Source: Polaromonas jejuensis NBRC 106434 (GTDB lineage Bacteria > Pseudomonadota > Gammaproteobacteria > Burkholderiales > Burkholderiaceae_C). From it: a stretch of DNA of 64,000 nt. The notes under the pieces were generated by a model. It ran no database searches. It saw only the letters and a program-made list of their open reading frames with translations, and was not told where the DNA came from. Shown here one piece after another: positions 27,606 to 36,169 of this stretch. The stretch spans positions 124,001 through 188,000 of the forward strand of contig NZ_BCYO01000001.1 in assembly GCF_001598235.1 (NCBI RefSeq), in the 5' to 3' direction. A program made the position numbers and the translations under genes. Within the stretch, counting starts at the first letter, position 1. Every line of letters starts with the position of its first letter.

Positions 27606-28310
27606 CTAAACCCCCAAATACTCTTGCAGCATGCCCATGTTGCTGGACAGCTCGGCCTGTGCGAATTGCTTGACGATCTTGCCGTGCTCCATGACGTAGA
27701 AACGGTCGGCCAGCGGCGCGGCAAAGCGGAAGTTCTGCTCCACCAGCACGATGGTGTAGCCCTTGGCCTTGAGCGCCAGGATCATCTCGGCGAGTTTTTG
27801 CACGATGACGGGCGCCAGGCCTTCGGAAATTTCATCCAGCAGCAGCAACCGCGCGCCGGTGCGCAAAATGCGCGCCACCGCCAGCATCTGCTGCTCGCCG
27901 CCCGACAGGCGCGTGCCGGGGCTGTTGGCGCGCTCCTTGAGGTTGGGGAACATGGCGTAAATCTCGGCAATGCTCATGCCGCCCGGGGCAATGGTGGGCG
28001 GCAGCATCAGGTTTTCTTCGGCCGACAGGCTGGCGAAAATGCCGCGCTCTTCGGGGCAATAGCCCACGCCCAGCCGCGCCACCTTGTGCGGCGCCAGCGA
28101 AATGGCTTCTTCGCCGCTGATTTTGATGGCCCCCTTGCGGGCACCGGTCATGCCGACAATGGCGCGCAGCGTGGTGGTGCGGCCGGCGCCATTGCGCCCG
28201 AGCAGGGTGACGACTTCCCCCTCGTTGACGGTGAGGTTCACGCCGTGCAGGATGTGCGACTCGCCGTACCAGGCGTGCAGGTCTTCTATTTTCAGGAACT
28301 CTTTTGTCAT
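27606..28310 (-). CDS. livF: ABC transporter ATPase LivF with Arg in the Walker A motif
   Basis: The 234-residue cytoplasmic ATPase has the LivF order: LHAWYGESHILHGVNL, Walker A, Q-loop region, LSGGEQQMLAVARIL signature near 132, and LLLLDEISEGLAP (Walker B) near 152. The Walker A reads GRNGAGRTTT, so the invariant Lys is Arg; the codon is CGC on the coding strand. The ATG overlaps the livG stop as TGATG. The partner LivG has a normal motif. The substitution may be a subfamily trait that still supports function in the LivG/LivF heterodimer. Confidence 0.92.
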   Translation of the reverse strand: MTKEFLKIEDLHAWYGESHILHGVNLTVNEGEVVTLLGRNGAGRTTTLRAIVGMTGARKGAIKISGEEAISLAPHKVARLGVGYCPEERGIFASLSAEENLMLPPTIAPGGMSIAEIYAMFPNLKERANSPGTRLSGGEQQMLAVARILRTGARLLLLDEISEGLAPVIVQKLAEMILALKAKGYTIVLVEQNFRFAAPLADRFYVMEHGKIVKQFAQAELSSNMGMLQEYLGV

Positions 28311-29083
28311 CAATGAGCACCTTGCAGTTCGGTGTTGGTGGTACCCATATAGGCTTCGATGACCAGCGGGTTTTTTGACACCTCGGCGTAAGGGCCATCG
28401 GCAATGATGGCGCCGCGCTGCAGCACCGTGATGCGGTCGGCAATCGACGACACCACGTTCATGTTGTGCTCGACCATCAGGATGGTGCGGCCCGCGGAGA
28501 CTTGTCTGATCAGCTGGGTCACGCGGTCCACGTCCTCGTGGCCCATGCCCTGGGTGGGTTCGTCCAGCAGCATCAGCTCCGGCTCCAGCGCCAGCGTGGT
28601 GGCGAGCTCCAGGGCGCGCTTGCGGCCGTAGGGCAGGTTCACGGTCAGCTCATCGGCAAAGGCGCTCAGGTCCACCTGGGCCAGCAGTTCACGGGCACGG
28701 TCGTGCAGGTGAAACAGCGTGTCCTCGGCCTTCCAGAAGTGAAACGAGGTGCCCAGGTTGCGCTGCAGCGCGGCGCGCACGTTTTCCAGCACCGTCATGT
28801 GCGGGAAAACCGCCGAGATCTGGAAGGACCGGACAATGCCGCGCCGCGCCGTTTGCGCGGGCTTTTCATGGGTGATGTCGTGGCCGTTGTAGACAATGCT
28901 GCCGCGGGTGGGCGTCAGGAATTTGGTCAGCAGGTTGAAAAAGGTGGTCTTGCCGGCGCCGTTGGGCCCGATCAGCGCGTGGATATGCCCGCGCTGGACC
29001 TTGAGGTCCACGTTGTTGACGGCCACGAATCCCTTGAATTCCTTGGTCAGTCCTCGTGTTTCAAGAATGAACTCCACTGACAC
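28310..29083 (-). CDS. livG: Branched-chain-type ABC transporter ATPase LivG
   Basis: The 257-residue ATPase has LIGPNGAGKTTFFNLLTKFL (normal Walker A), LPYGRKRALELATTLA (signature region), ELMLLDEPTQGMG (Walker B) and MVEHNMNVV (H-loop). The start is a GTG at 29083, with GGAGAG six bases upstream; no ATG fits the N-terminus. It is the first gene of the operon livG-livF-binding protein-livH-livM. No promoter could be assigned in the 317-bp gap upstream. Confidence 0.92.
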   Translation of the reverse strand: MSVEFILETRGLTKEFKGFVAVNNVDLKVQRGHIHALIGPNGAGKTTFFNLLTKFLTPTRGSIVYNGHDITHEKPAQTARRGIVRSFQISAVFPHMTVLENVRAALQRNLGTSFHFWKAEDTLFHLHDRARELLAQVDLSAFADELTVNLPYGRKRALELATTLALEPELMLLDEPTQGMGHEDVDRVTQLIRQVSAGRTILMVEHNMNVVSSIADRITVLQRGAIIADGPYAEVSKNPLVIEAYMGTTNTELQGAH

Positions 29084-29314
29084 ATTGCTCTCCGGCGGGT
29101 TGGGGTTGGCTTCACGGTGACTGGCCGCCTGGCAAGCCCGGGCACAGTCCGCGAAACGCTGGGCCCATCCTAGCCACCCGGCCGGGGCGGCGGTACCGGG
29201 TAAGACCCTTAGGTAGTTTTGCGTGATGGGCAACCCTGAGCCTGCAACCGGCCGCCGGCCCGCAGAGCCCCGTGGCGACGGGGCCCGAAACCATGCCGGT
29301 TCCCCGATTGGCAT

Positions 29315-29370
29315 TAAAAAGAGCCTGCAGCGCCTGATGGTCCGGCGCCACAAGCTATCAAAAAGCTAGC
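29315..29370. repeat. Dispersed small repeat copy (livG/DUF6600 gap)
   Basis: AAAAAGAGCCTGCAGC is followed by GGCGCCACAAGCTATCAAAAAGCTAGC, with AGCTAtc/gCTAGC-like arms. It is the only structure I can name in the 29084-29400 gap, which otherwise shows no gene. Confidence 0.5.
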
Positions 29371-29400
29371 AACTCTGGCGGGCTGGGGGCAGTGCGGGGC

Positions 29401-31896
29401 TTATTGCTCCGGGTTGCGGTTAGGCCTGCCCTCTGGCCTGGGGCCCCGTTCATTGACGGTGTCTGCCGGTCGCGCTGATGGGCGCTCCTGGGCCTGCTGT
29501 TCCCTGCGCAACAGCTGCTGTTGCCGTTGCTGTTCATTGGCTTGGCGTTGCTGCGCCTGCAGGGCTTGTTGCTGAGCTTGCTGTGCCTGCTGCAGCGCTT
29601 GCTGCTGCTGGCGTGCCTGTTCGGCGCGTTGTTGTTGCTGTGCCTGTTGTGCCTGCTGCTGAGCTTGTTGTTGAGCTTGCTGCTGGCGTGCCTGTTCCTG
29701 CTGTCTTTGCGCCTGCTCACGCATGGCGCGCTGCTGGCTCAGTGCCTCTTCGCTTTGCCGGCGTTGCTGCGGCTGTTCGGCACGTTGTTGCTGTGCCTGT
29801 TGTGCCTGCTGTTGAGCTTGCTGTTGCTGGCGCGCCTGTTCCTGCTGTCTTTGGGCCTGCTCGGCACGTTGTTGTTGCTGTTGAAGTTGCTGCGCTTGCT
29901 GCTGGCGTGCCAGTTCCTGCTGGTGGATCAACTCCCCTTGCTGGCGCTGCTGGTCGCGCTGCACCTGTTGTTGCGCCCGTTGCGCCTGCTGCGCCTGCTC
30001 CGTCGCATTGCGCTCGGCCGCGGCGCGGGCCTCCGGATTCACAGGGGGGGCGCTGCCGTTTTTCAGCGCCTGTTCGCGCAAGGCGCGCTGTCCCGGCGAC
30101 TCGTCGGCCTGCCGGCGCTGCGTGTCTTGCTGCCGCGTCAACTCGCGCTGCTGGCGTTCCTGGTCGCGCTGCAGTTGCTGCTGCTCGCGCCGCACCCGCT
30201 GTTCGGCGTCGATGGCGCTGCGGTCCTGGGCGGGCGGCGTGAGCAGACCCGGCCTGGCGGCTGGCGGCTGTGCACCCAGCACGCCGGCGGGAAGCGGCGG
30301 GGCCGGCGCGCGCGCCTCGGCCGGGGTATTGCGCTCAGCGTTGCCCGGCCGGTTGTCCGGTCGTGCGGCGCGCGAGTCCTCCTGCCGCTGTGCGGCCTCG
30401 CGTCCTTCGCCCCGTCTGTCGCCCTGGCTGGCCACCACCGGTCTGGCGATGATCGCGGCGGGCGGCAGCGCGGCAGCGGGTTGCGGGCGCTCCCGCACCT
30501 CGGGGCGCTGCGGCAGTGCGCTGCGGTCAGTCACCACGCGGGCCTGGCTCAGATCGGCGGCGTTCAGGACCTGGCGGCTGTCACGCACCGGCCGGCCGCG
30601 GACGAAATCGTCCCGGCTGATGGCCGTCACGGCGGCGGGCTGGTGCTGGTAGCGGTAGATATTGGTCACGTTCACCGTGTTGTTGATCACCACGTTGTGG
30701 TTCACCTCGGTGAAGTAGCGCGGGCTGGCCCGGTAGGCCGGCAGGAAGGCTTCACCCGGGGCCAGCGGGAACCAGCCCACGCCCGGCCGCGGTGCGCCGC
30801 CCGAGGCGATAGCGATATTCCAGTCCACGCCGCCGCTGCTGCCGCCCACAAAGGCGACCAGCGCGGGTGCGTACACCGGGCGCGGCGCCAGCCGGCCCGG
30901 CACCCAGGCCCAGCGCGGGCCAATCTGGGCCCAGCGGCCGTAGTGAAACGGGGCAAACCCCCAGGGGGCGTCGTCCACCCAGGTCCAGCCCCAGGGCGGG
31001 ATCCAGCTCCAGTGGCCCATGCTGTAGGGCGCCCAGTGCACGGGCACGATGCGCGGCAGCCAGATGGCGCCGTAGCTCGGATCCTGGCTCCAGTCGCCAT
31101 AGGCGTCGAGCTGCTGGTAGCCTATGGTTTCGCGCGGGATGTAGCGTGCCGACACGGACCGGTCCTCGCGCCGGTCGCGGTCGGCGGCCCAGGCGTCAAA
31201 GCTGTCCTGCAGCGCGGCGCCGGGGGCTGCCGGCATGAGTTGCGTGCCGGTGAAGCTGGCCTGCTGCTGGGCGCCCAGATTCACCGAGCTGCCGTTGTCG
31301 CCATAAATCACGCCACTGCCAGCCTGCGCCACCACCCGGGTGGTGTCGCTGGCCGGGTTGACGTCCAGGCGGTAGTCGCCCGGCTGTGAAATGACGAAGG
31401 CCAGGTTGGGCGTGTCTATTTCCAGGCGCTGGCCCTCATACAGAGCCCGAACGCGCAACTGGACGGTGCCTTGCGCCAGGCGCAGCTGGGTCAGGTTGTC
31501 GTCCAGGAGCAAAAAATCCAGGCTGGTCTGCTCGTTCATGCGCACCGCGGTCGAGCCCACATGCAATTCCGAGCGCGCGCGCGGGCCGGTCCACAGCCTG
31601 TCGCCGCTGGTCAGGGGCCGGTTCAGTTCGGCAGCGCTCCAGTCCGGGCGGTCGGGGGTTCCGTAGTCGGCGGGCGCAAAACTCACCGCGCCTTCGGCCA
31701 GGTTCAGGCGGGCGACGCGGCCGGGGGGATCCAGGGACTGGCCTGGCTGCTGGGCCCAGGCCGCGCTTTGCAGCACGGCCAGCAGCAGGAAAAGCAGCAG
31801 AAAAATCGGCTGCAAGGCCAGGCGCCGCCCGGGATGGGGGGAGGGCGGCGCAAGCCGGGAACAAAGGCCGGTTGAACCTGTGGGAATTGATGTCAT
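29401..31896 (-). CDS. Exported FecR/DUF6600-type protein with Gln-rich C-terminal tail
   Basis: The 831-residue product has a long N-terminus ending in a signal peptide (IFLLLFLLLAVLQSAAWA near residues 31-47). A FecR-like beta domain follows (about 60-215, with GDRLWTGPRARSELHVGS). A Trp/Pro/Gly-rich DUF6600-like region follows at about 245-360 (WLPRIVPVHWAPYSMGHW, then WGWTWVDDAPWGFAPFHYG). A low-complexity Gln/Arg/Ala tail covers about the last 270 residues and probably forms coiled coils. GGAGAGCGCAAC precedes the ATG. It is likely periplasmic or envelope-associated; the function is unknown. The tail's repeats make its length prone to change and to assembly error. Confidence 0.85.
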   Translation of the reverse strand: MTSIPTGSTGLCSRLAPPSPHPGRRLALQPIFLLLFLLLAVLQSAAWAQQPGQSLDPPGRVARLNLAEGAVSFAPADYGTPDRPDWSAAELNRPLTSGDRLWTGPRARSELHVGSTAVRMNEQTSLDFLLLDDNLTQLRLAQGTVQLRVRALYEGQRLEIDTPNLAFVISQPGDYRLDVNPASDTTRVVAQAGSGVIYGDNGSSVNLGAQQQASFTGTQLMPAAPGAALQDSFDAWAADRDRREDRSVSARYIPRETIGYQQLDAYGDWSQDPSYGAIWLPRIVPVHWAPYSMGHWSWIPPWGWTWVDDAPWGFAPFHYGRWAQIGPRWAWVPGRLAPRPVYAPALVAFVGGSSGGVDWNIAIASGGAPRPGVGWFPLAPGEAFLPAYRASPRYFTEVNHNVVINNTVNVTNIYRYQHQPAAVTAISRDDFVRGRPVRDSRQVLNAADLSQARVVTDRSALPQRPEVRERPQPAAALPPAAIIARPVVASQGDRRGEGREAAQRQEDSRAARPDNRPGNAERNTPAEARAPAPPLPAGVLGAQPPAARPGLLTPPAQDRSAIDAEQRVRREQQQLQRDQERQQRELTRQQDTQRRQADESPGQRALREQALKNGSAPPVNPEARAAAERNATEQAQQAQRAQQQVQRDQQRQQGELIHQQELARQQQAQQLQQQQQRAEQAQRQQEQARQQQQAQQQAQQAQQQRAEQPQQRRQSEEALSQQRAMREQAQRQQEQARQQQAQQQAQQQAQQAQQQQRAEQARQQQQALQQAQQAQQQALQAQQRQANEQQRQQQLLRREQQAQERPSARPADTVNERGPRPEGRPNRNPEQ

Positions 31897-32018
31897 GTTG
31901 CGCTCTCCTGCAGTCGTGGCGGGCCTGGATAAATTCGACCCTACCCAGCCATAACGCGCCAGAAGGTGGAGGGACTGCTAAGCGTCTGTAAAGATTGCAC
32001 CAATTGGTGGGGCCTGCA

Positions 32019-32040
32019 AGGGGCGCTCCTTAACGCCCCT
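32019..32040. terminator. Short GC hairpin between divergent genes
   Basis: AGGGGCG-N8-CGCCCCT forms a 7-bp stem in the 277-bp gap 31897-32173. No T-run follows. It may instead be a regulatory dyad, since both neighbours start away from it. Nothing else but the small repeat is seen in the gap. Confidence 0.3.
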
Positions 32041-32078
32041 GGAGCGGGGTGGTCAATGCGCGCCTGAATTACCCTGTG

Positions 32079-32130
32079 AAAACAGGCTCCAGCCCAATGG
32101 GAGCGGGCGCCTCAAGCTATCAAAGCAGGA
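32079..32130. repeat. Dispersed small repeat copy, right arm degenerate
   Basis: AAAACAGGCTCCAGCCCAATG, GGAGCGGGCG and AAGCTATCAAAG match the left two-thirds of the family, but the closing ATAGC arm is lost. It lies just upstream of the DUF6352-like gene and could contribute to its leader. Confidence 0.6.
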
Positions 32131-32173
32131 GTCGTTTGAAGGTGGCCCGACGCAGTATGCGACGATGGCAGCC

Positions 32174-33130
32174 ATGCAGAATTTCTGGCCCTCCAGCGGC
32201 GTTCACCTGCTCCGGCGCGACGAACGCGGCTGGCTGATCCCGACCGACGACTATTGGCGGCTGTTCCTGGCCCGCCCCGAACTGGCGCCCTTGCCCGAAT
32301 CCTGCCGGGCCGAGCTGGCCCTGCATGCGGCACTGCTTGCCCGGCCTGCAAAGCCGGTCGCGGCCGGCGAGCTCCAGGCCCTGCAGGATGCCGACGCCCG
32401 TGAAAGCTATGCCCTGTTTTTGCGCTTTCGCGACGGCCTGCTCGCCGCCGGCACGCTGGAGGCCTATTACCTGAGCCTGTTTCCGCGCGACGGCAGGGGC
32501 CGTATCGATATCCCGCCGCTTTTCATTGACCTGCTGACCCAGGCCATCGTTCAGCACCTGCTCGCTGACGCCCGCGATGCCTACGAGCTGCGCGCCGGCG
32601 AGATGCTGTTTCGCCCCCAGCGCATCAGCACCCAGGACGGCCAGGTGCTCAGCGACGACAACGCGCCCGACTACTGGCAGCAGGCCGACAGGCATCAATT
32701 TCTGCTCGACCTCACGCACGAAGTCAGCAACGATCTGAGCCACGGCCTGGTCCTCACCATGACGCGTGCCCGCTCTGGCCTCAAGGCGCTGGCGAGCGTG
32801 CTGCAAAAGTGGGTGCTGCATTTCCTGGGTGTCGCCGTCACCATCAAGCCGCTGCAAAAGGTCGATGACGAGGCCTGGCGCTGGCATGTGGGGCTGGATG
32901 TGGCAGCGACGGCGCTGCTCAATGACCTGTACGAGGGCCGGGAGGTCGAGCCGGCGCGCCTGCAGCGCCTGGTCAGCCTGTTCCGGCTGGACTTCGCCAA
33001 CCCGCAGGAGATGCGCGCCGATGTGGCGGGCAAGCCGGTGTATCTGGGGCTGATGATGGATGAGGAGGGCGTGGTCCGGCTGAAACCGCAGAACCTGCTG
33101 GTGAATTTGCCGCTGAGCCAGTCCATGTAG
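32174..33130 (+). CDS. Conserved protein of unknown function (DUF6352-like)
   Basis: The 318-residue product opens MQNFWPSSGVHLLRRDERGWLIPTDDYW, which I associate with DUF6352, a beta-proteobacterial family with no known role. LLDLTHEVSNDLSHGLVLTMTRARSGLKA near residue 180 and the WRWHVGLDVAATALLNDLYEG block near 235 look conserved. It is soluble, with no signal peptide. ATG 32174 is chosen to match the family opening; 32165 is also possible. Neither has a clear ribosome-binding site. It stands alone before a Bug receptor gene. Confidence 0.75.
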   Translation: MQNFWPSSGVHLLRRDERGWLIPTDDYWRLFLARPELAPLPESCRAELALHAALLARPAKPVAAGELQALQDADARESYALFLRFRDGLLAAGTLEAYYLSLFPRDGRGRIDIPPLFIDLLTQAIVQHLLADARDAYELRAGEMLFRPQRISTQDGQVLSDDNAPDYWQQADRHQFLLDLTHEVSNDLSHGLVLTMTRARSGLKALASVLQKWVLHFLGVAVTIKPLQKVDDEAWRWHVGLDVAATALLNDLYEGREVEPARLQRLVSLFRLDFANPQEMRADVAGKPVYLGLMMDEEGVVRLKPQNLLVNLPLSQSM

Positions 33131-33231
33131 CATGGCGGCCTGCCGAATAAAATCCTAAGCATGCAAATGAATGCCGGTGCGCGCCCCTTGCCGTACCGCA
33201 TGTCTGCAGACCCTAACCCGGAGACCTCACG

Positions 33232-34194
33232 ATGTTTCGAAAGCTGCTTTCTTTCCTGTTTCTGGCCTGCGTGCTGACTGCCGCGCAGGCCCAGCCCTAT
33301 CCCGCCAAGCCTATCCGCCTGATCGTGCCTTTCCCGCCGGGCGGCGGCACCGACATCCTGTCGCGCCTGGTGGCCAACAAGCTGACCGAAGTGAGCAAAT
33401 GGACGGTGGTTGCCGACAACCGCGTCGGCGCCGGCGGCACCATAGGCATTGCCGAGGCCGCCCGCGCCGCCCCCAGCGGTTACGACATGGTGATGGGGCA
33501 AAAGGACAACATGGTGGTCGCGCCCTGGCTGTACAAAAAACTGAGCTATGACCCGACCAAGGACCTGGTGGCCGTGGCGCATGTGGCCTACACCCCGGTG
33601 GTGATCGTCACCAGCACGAATTCGCGCTTCAAGACGCTGGCCGATGTGGTCGCCGCGGCCAAGGCTGCGCCCGACGCCGTCACCTACGGCTCGCCTGGCA
33701 ACGGCACGACGATTCATCTGGCCGGCGAAATCTTCAAGACGGCCGCCAACATCAAGATGCGCCATGTGCCCTACAAGGGCTCGAATCCGGCCTTGATGGA
33801 TGTGCTGGCCGGCAACGTCGACCTGATGGTGTCCTCCCTGCCATCGGCCATGGCCCAGATCAAGTCCGGCAAGCTGCGGCCGCTGGCGGTGACCTCGGCG
33901 AGCCGCAGCACCTCGCTGCCCGACGTGCCCACGGTGGCCGAACTGGGCTACAAGGGTTTTGATGTCAGCACCTGGTACGGCCTGTTCATGCCGGCGGGCA
34001 CGCCCAGGGAGATCGTGGCCACGGTCCACGACGAGGTCAACAAGCTGCTGGCAAGTCCCGACATGCAGGCGGCCATCCATGCGCAGGGCGCCGAGACGCA
34101 AAACATGTCGTCCGAGCAGTTTTCCAGCCTGCTCAAGACCGATTACCAGAAGTGGCGCGGCATTGTGCAGGCGTCCGGCGCGACCATCGAATAA
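33232..34194 (+). CDS. Bug-type tripartite tricarboxylate transporter receptor
   Basis: The 320-residue product has a Sec signal (LLSFLFLACVLTAAQAQ), then YPAKPIRLIVPFPPGGGTDIL, VVADNRVGAGGTIG, TYGSPGNGTTIHLAGEIF and HVPYKGSNPALMDVL, the Bug family blocks in order. CCGGAGACCTCACG precedes the ATG. It is not clearly in an operon: the DUF6352-like gene ends 101 bp upstream and a GntR operator lies 135 bp downstream. The periplasmic ligand is unknown. Confidence 0.92.
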   Translation: MFRKLLSFLFLACVLTAAQAQPYPAKPIRLIVPFPPGGGTDILSRLVANKLTEVSKWTVVADNRVGAGGTIGIAEAARAAPSGYDMVMGQKDNMVVAPWLYKKLSYDPTKDLVAVAHVAYTPVVIVTSTNSRFKTLADVVAAAKAAPDAVTYGSPGNGTTIHLAGEIFKTAANIKMRHVPYKGSNPALMDVLAGNVDLMVSSLPSAMAQIKSGKLRPLAVTSASRSTSLPDVPTVAELGYKGFDVSTWYGLFMPAGTPREIVATVHDEVNKLLASPDMQAAIHAQGAETQNMSSEQFSSLLKTDYQKWRGIVQASGATIE

Positions 34195-34328
34195 ACAAAC
34201 AACGGACGGTGCCGTCCGCACCTTCCGGCAGGCGGGCTTTGCCCCGCCTGCAGCGTTTCAGAAATCCCGGATACGTACAGGCCCTGGGAGATGCCGCTGT
34301 CGGTGCATGACATGGCATCACATCACAT

Positions 34329-34354
34329 GATCTAGTCATCTATAGGACTAGATC
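34329..34354. promoter_or_regulatory. Perfect 9+9 palindrome, probable GntR operator
   Basis: GATCTAGTC-N8-GACTAGATC is a perfect dyad ending 21 bp before the GntR start. A TATGAT (34358-34363) right after it could be the -10 hexamer, so repressor binding would cover the promoter. With that -10, transcription would start within a few bases of the ATG, giving a very short or absent leader. Confidence 0.7.
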
Positions 34355-34375
34355 AATTATGATGGCTCCCTCCTT

Positions 34376-35113
34376 ATGACTCCTTCCCTGACCGTGGTGC
34401 CCGTCGAGCCGGGACAAAGCCGTTATGCCGCGCTGGCCGCTGCCTTGCGCGCCAGAGTGGTGGCGGGCGAATGGCCGCCGGGCAGCGCCTTGCCGGCCGA
34501 GCAGACCCTGGCCGCCGAGCATGGCGTGGCGCTGGGTACCTTGCGCCGCGCGCTGGAGCTGCTGGCCGACCGGGGGCTGATAGAGCGCATCCATGGCCGC
34601 GGGACTTTTGTGCGTGCCGGCATGACAGGCGGCACCATGATGCGGTTTTTCCGCTTCGGCGAAGGCACGGGCGAGGTGCCCGCATCGCGCATCGTCTCGC
34701 GCCAGGTGCTGGTGGCGCCTGCGGAGGTGGCGCGCCGCCTGGGCCTGGCGCGCGGCGACACGGCGCTGCGGCTGCAGCGGGTGCGCTCCCTGTCGGGGCA
34801 GCCCTGCGTGTATGAGGAAATCTGGCTGCCGCTGGCGTTGTTTGCCGACCTTGCCGAGGGCGAGGCCGCTGCATGGAGCGATCTGCTTTATCCCATGTTT
34901 GCCGAACGCTGCGGGGTGCATGTGCATCGCGCGGTCGACGAAATTGCATTTGGCGCGCTGACGGCGGCGCAAGGCAGGCACCTTGCGCTGCCTGCCGGCC
35001 ACCCCTGCGCCCTGGTGACGCGCAGCGCCTACGACCTGGCCGGCCATTGCGTGGAAGTCCGCTACACGCGGGGCGACGCCCATGCCTTTCATTACACCGT
35101 CACGATCACCTGA
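34376..35113 (+). CDS. GntR-family regulator (HutC/UTRA type)
   Basis: The 245-residue product has an N-terminal winged helix-turn-helix: RYAALAAALRARVVAGEWPPGSALPAEQTLAAEHGVALGTLRRALELLADRGLIERIHGRGTFV at about 17-80. A UTRA effector domain follows (about 95-240), with RLQRVRSLSGQPCVYEEIWLP and the closing RGDAHAFHYTVTI. It starts a GntR-Bug-amidohydrolase operon and is preceded by a perfect palindrome, so autorepression released by the operon's substrate is likely. No Shine-Dalgarno sequence is visible before the ATG, consistent with a very short leader. Confidence 0.9.
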   Translation: MTPSLTVVPVEPGQSRYAALAAALRARVVAGEWPPGSALPAEQTLAAEHGVALGTLRRALELLADRGLIERIHGRGTFVRAGMTGGTMMRFFRFGEGTGEVPASRIVSRQVLVAPAEVARRLGLARGDTALRLQRVRSLSGQPCVYEEIWLPLALFADLAEGEAAAWSDLLYPMFAERCGVHVHRAVDEIAFGALTAAQGRHLALPAGHPCALVTRSAYDLAGHCVEVRYTRGDAHAFHYTVTIT

Positions 35114-35139
35114 ATCAACCATTCAAACCTGAGGAAACC

Positions 35140-36165
35140 ATGAAACTGAACCACAACACCCCACCCGCCGGCAACCCGCCGCTGAACCGCTCACGGCGGC
35201 TCCTGCTGCAGGCCACGGGCGCGGCGGTCGCCGCGCCATGGACCTTCGCCCATGCGGCCGGCCAGATCGCCGGCGGCAAGCCGATCACCCTGGTGGTGTC
35301 CTATGCCGCGGGCGGCGGCGCCGACCTGATGGCGCGCCTGATCGCGCCGCGCATGGCGGAAGTGCTGGGCCAGAGCGTGCTGGTGGACAACAAGCCCGGC
35401 GCAGGCGGCCAGATTGCCGCGGCGCTGGTGGCCCGCGCCGTGCCCGACGGAACGCAATTGCTGGTCGATGCCTCTTCCTTTGCGGTGAACCCCGCGCTGT
35501 ACCCCAAGCTGCCCTACGACACCGACACGGCTTTCGCGCCGCTAGGCGTGCTGGCGCAATTTCCCAATGTGCTGGTGTGCACGCCCGGCTTTGAGGCCAA
35601 AAGCGTCAAGGACCTGATCCGCATGGCCAAGGCCAGGCCGGGCCAGATTGCCTATGCATCGTCAGGCAACGGCTCGGCCCAGCACCTGGCCGGCGCGCTG
35701 TTTGAAGACCTTGCCGGCGTCAAGCTGGTGCATGTACCTTACCGCGGCGGCGGCCCGGCCATGAACGACGTGATGGCCGGCCAGGTGCCGCTGTTCTTTG
35801 CCAACGTGGCCTCTTCACTGGGGCAAATCCAGTCGGGGCGCCTGCGCCCGCTGGCGGTGACCAGCCGGCACCGTGCGCGCGCGCTGCCCGACATGCCGAC
35901 CATGGAGGAAGCCGGCGTGCCGGCTTACGAAGTGCTGGAATGGAACCCGGTTCTGGCGCCCGCGGGCATCGATGCCAAAACCAAGACCGCATTGATCGCC
36001 GCAATCCGCAAGACCATGGCCGACCCCGAAGTGCTGGGACGCATTCGCAGCCTGAGCGGCGAGGCGTTTCCCGACGGTCCCGAAGGGCTGACGCAGGCTT
36101 TCCTCAAGGCTCAGCAACTGAAATGGGGCCGCATTGTGAGGGACCGCAAGATCACCACGGGATAA
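35140..36165 (+). CDS. Bug-type tripartite tricarboxylate transporter receptor
   Basis: The 341-residue product has a Tat-like leader (NRSRRLLLQATGAAVAAPWTFAHAA) followed by KPITLVVSYAAGGGADLMARL, VLVDNKPGAGGQ, IAYASSGNGSAQHLAGALF and HVPYRGGGPAMNDVM. GAGGAAACC precedes the ATG at 35140. It lies 26 bp after gntR and four bases before the amidohydrolase start, so it is in that operon. Its ligand is probably the lactone or carboxylate used by the amidohydrolase. Confidence 0.92.
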   Translation: MKLNHNTPPAGNPPLNRSRRLLLQATGAAVAAPWTFAHAAGQIAGGKPITLVVSYAAGGGADLMARLIAPRMAEVLGQSVLVDNKPGAGGQIAAALVARAVPDGTQLLVDASSFAVNPALYPKLPYDTDTAFAPLGVLAQFPNVLVCTPGFEAKSVKDLIRMAKARPGQIAYASSGNGSAQHLAGALFEDLAGVKLVHVPYRGGGPAMNDVMAGQVPLFFANVASSLGQIQSGRLRPLAVTSRHRARALPDMPTMEEAGVPAYEVLEWNPVLAPAGIDAKTKTALIAAIRKTMADPEVLGRIRSLSGEAFPDGPEGLTQAFLKAQQLKWGRIVRDRKITTG

Positions 36166-36169
36166 GCCT

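Noticed and set aside
29521..31389. 622-codon plus-strand frame very rich in Leu and Cys, resembling a membrane protein
   Set aside because: It is the complement of the Gln-codon repeats of the DUF6600 protein (CAG read as CTG), which produces artificial poly-Leu.
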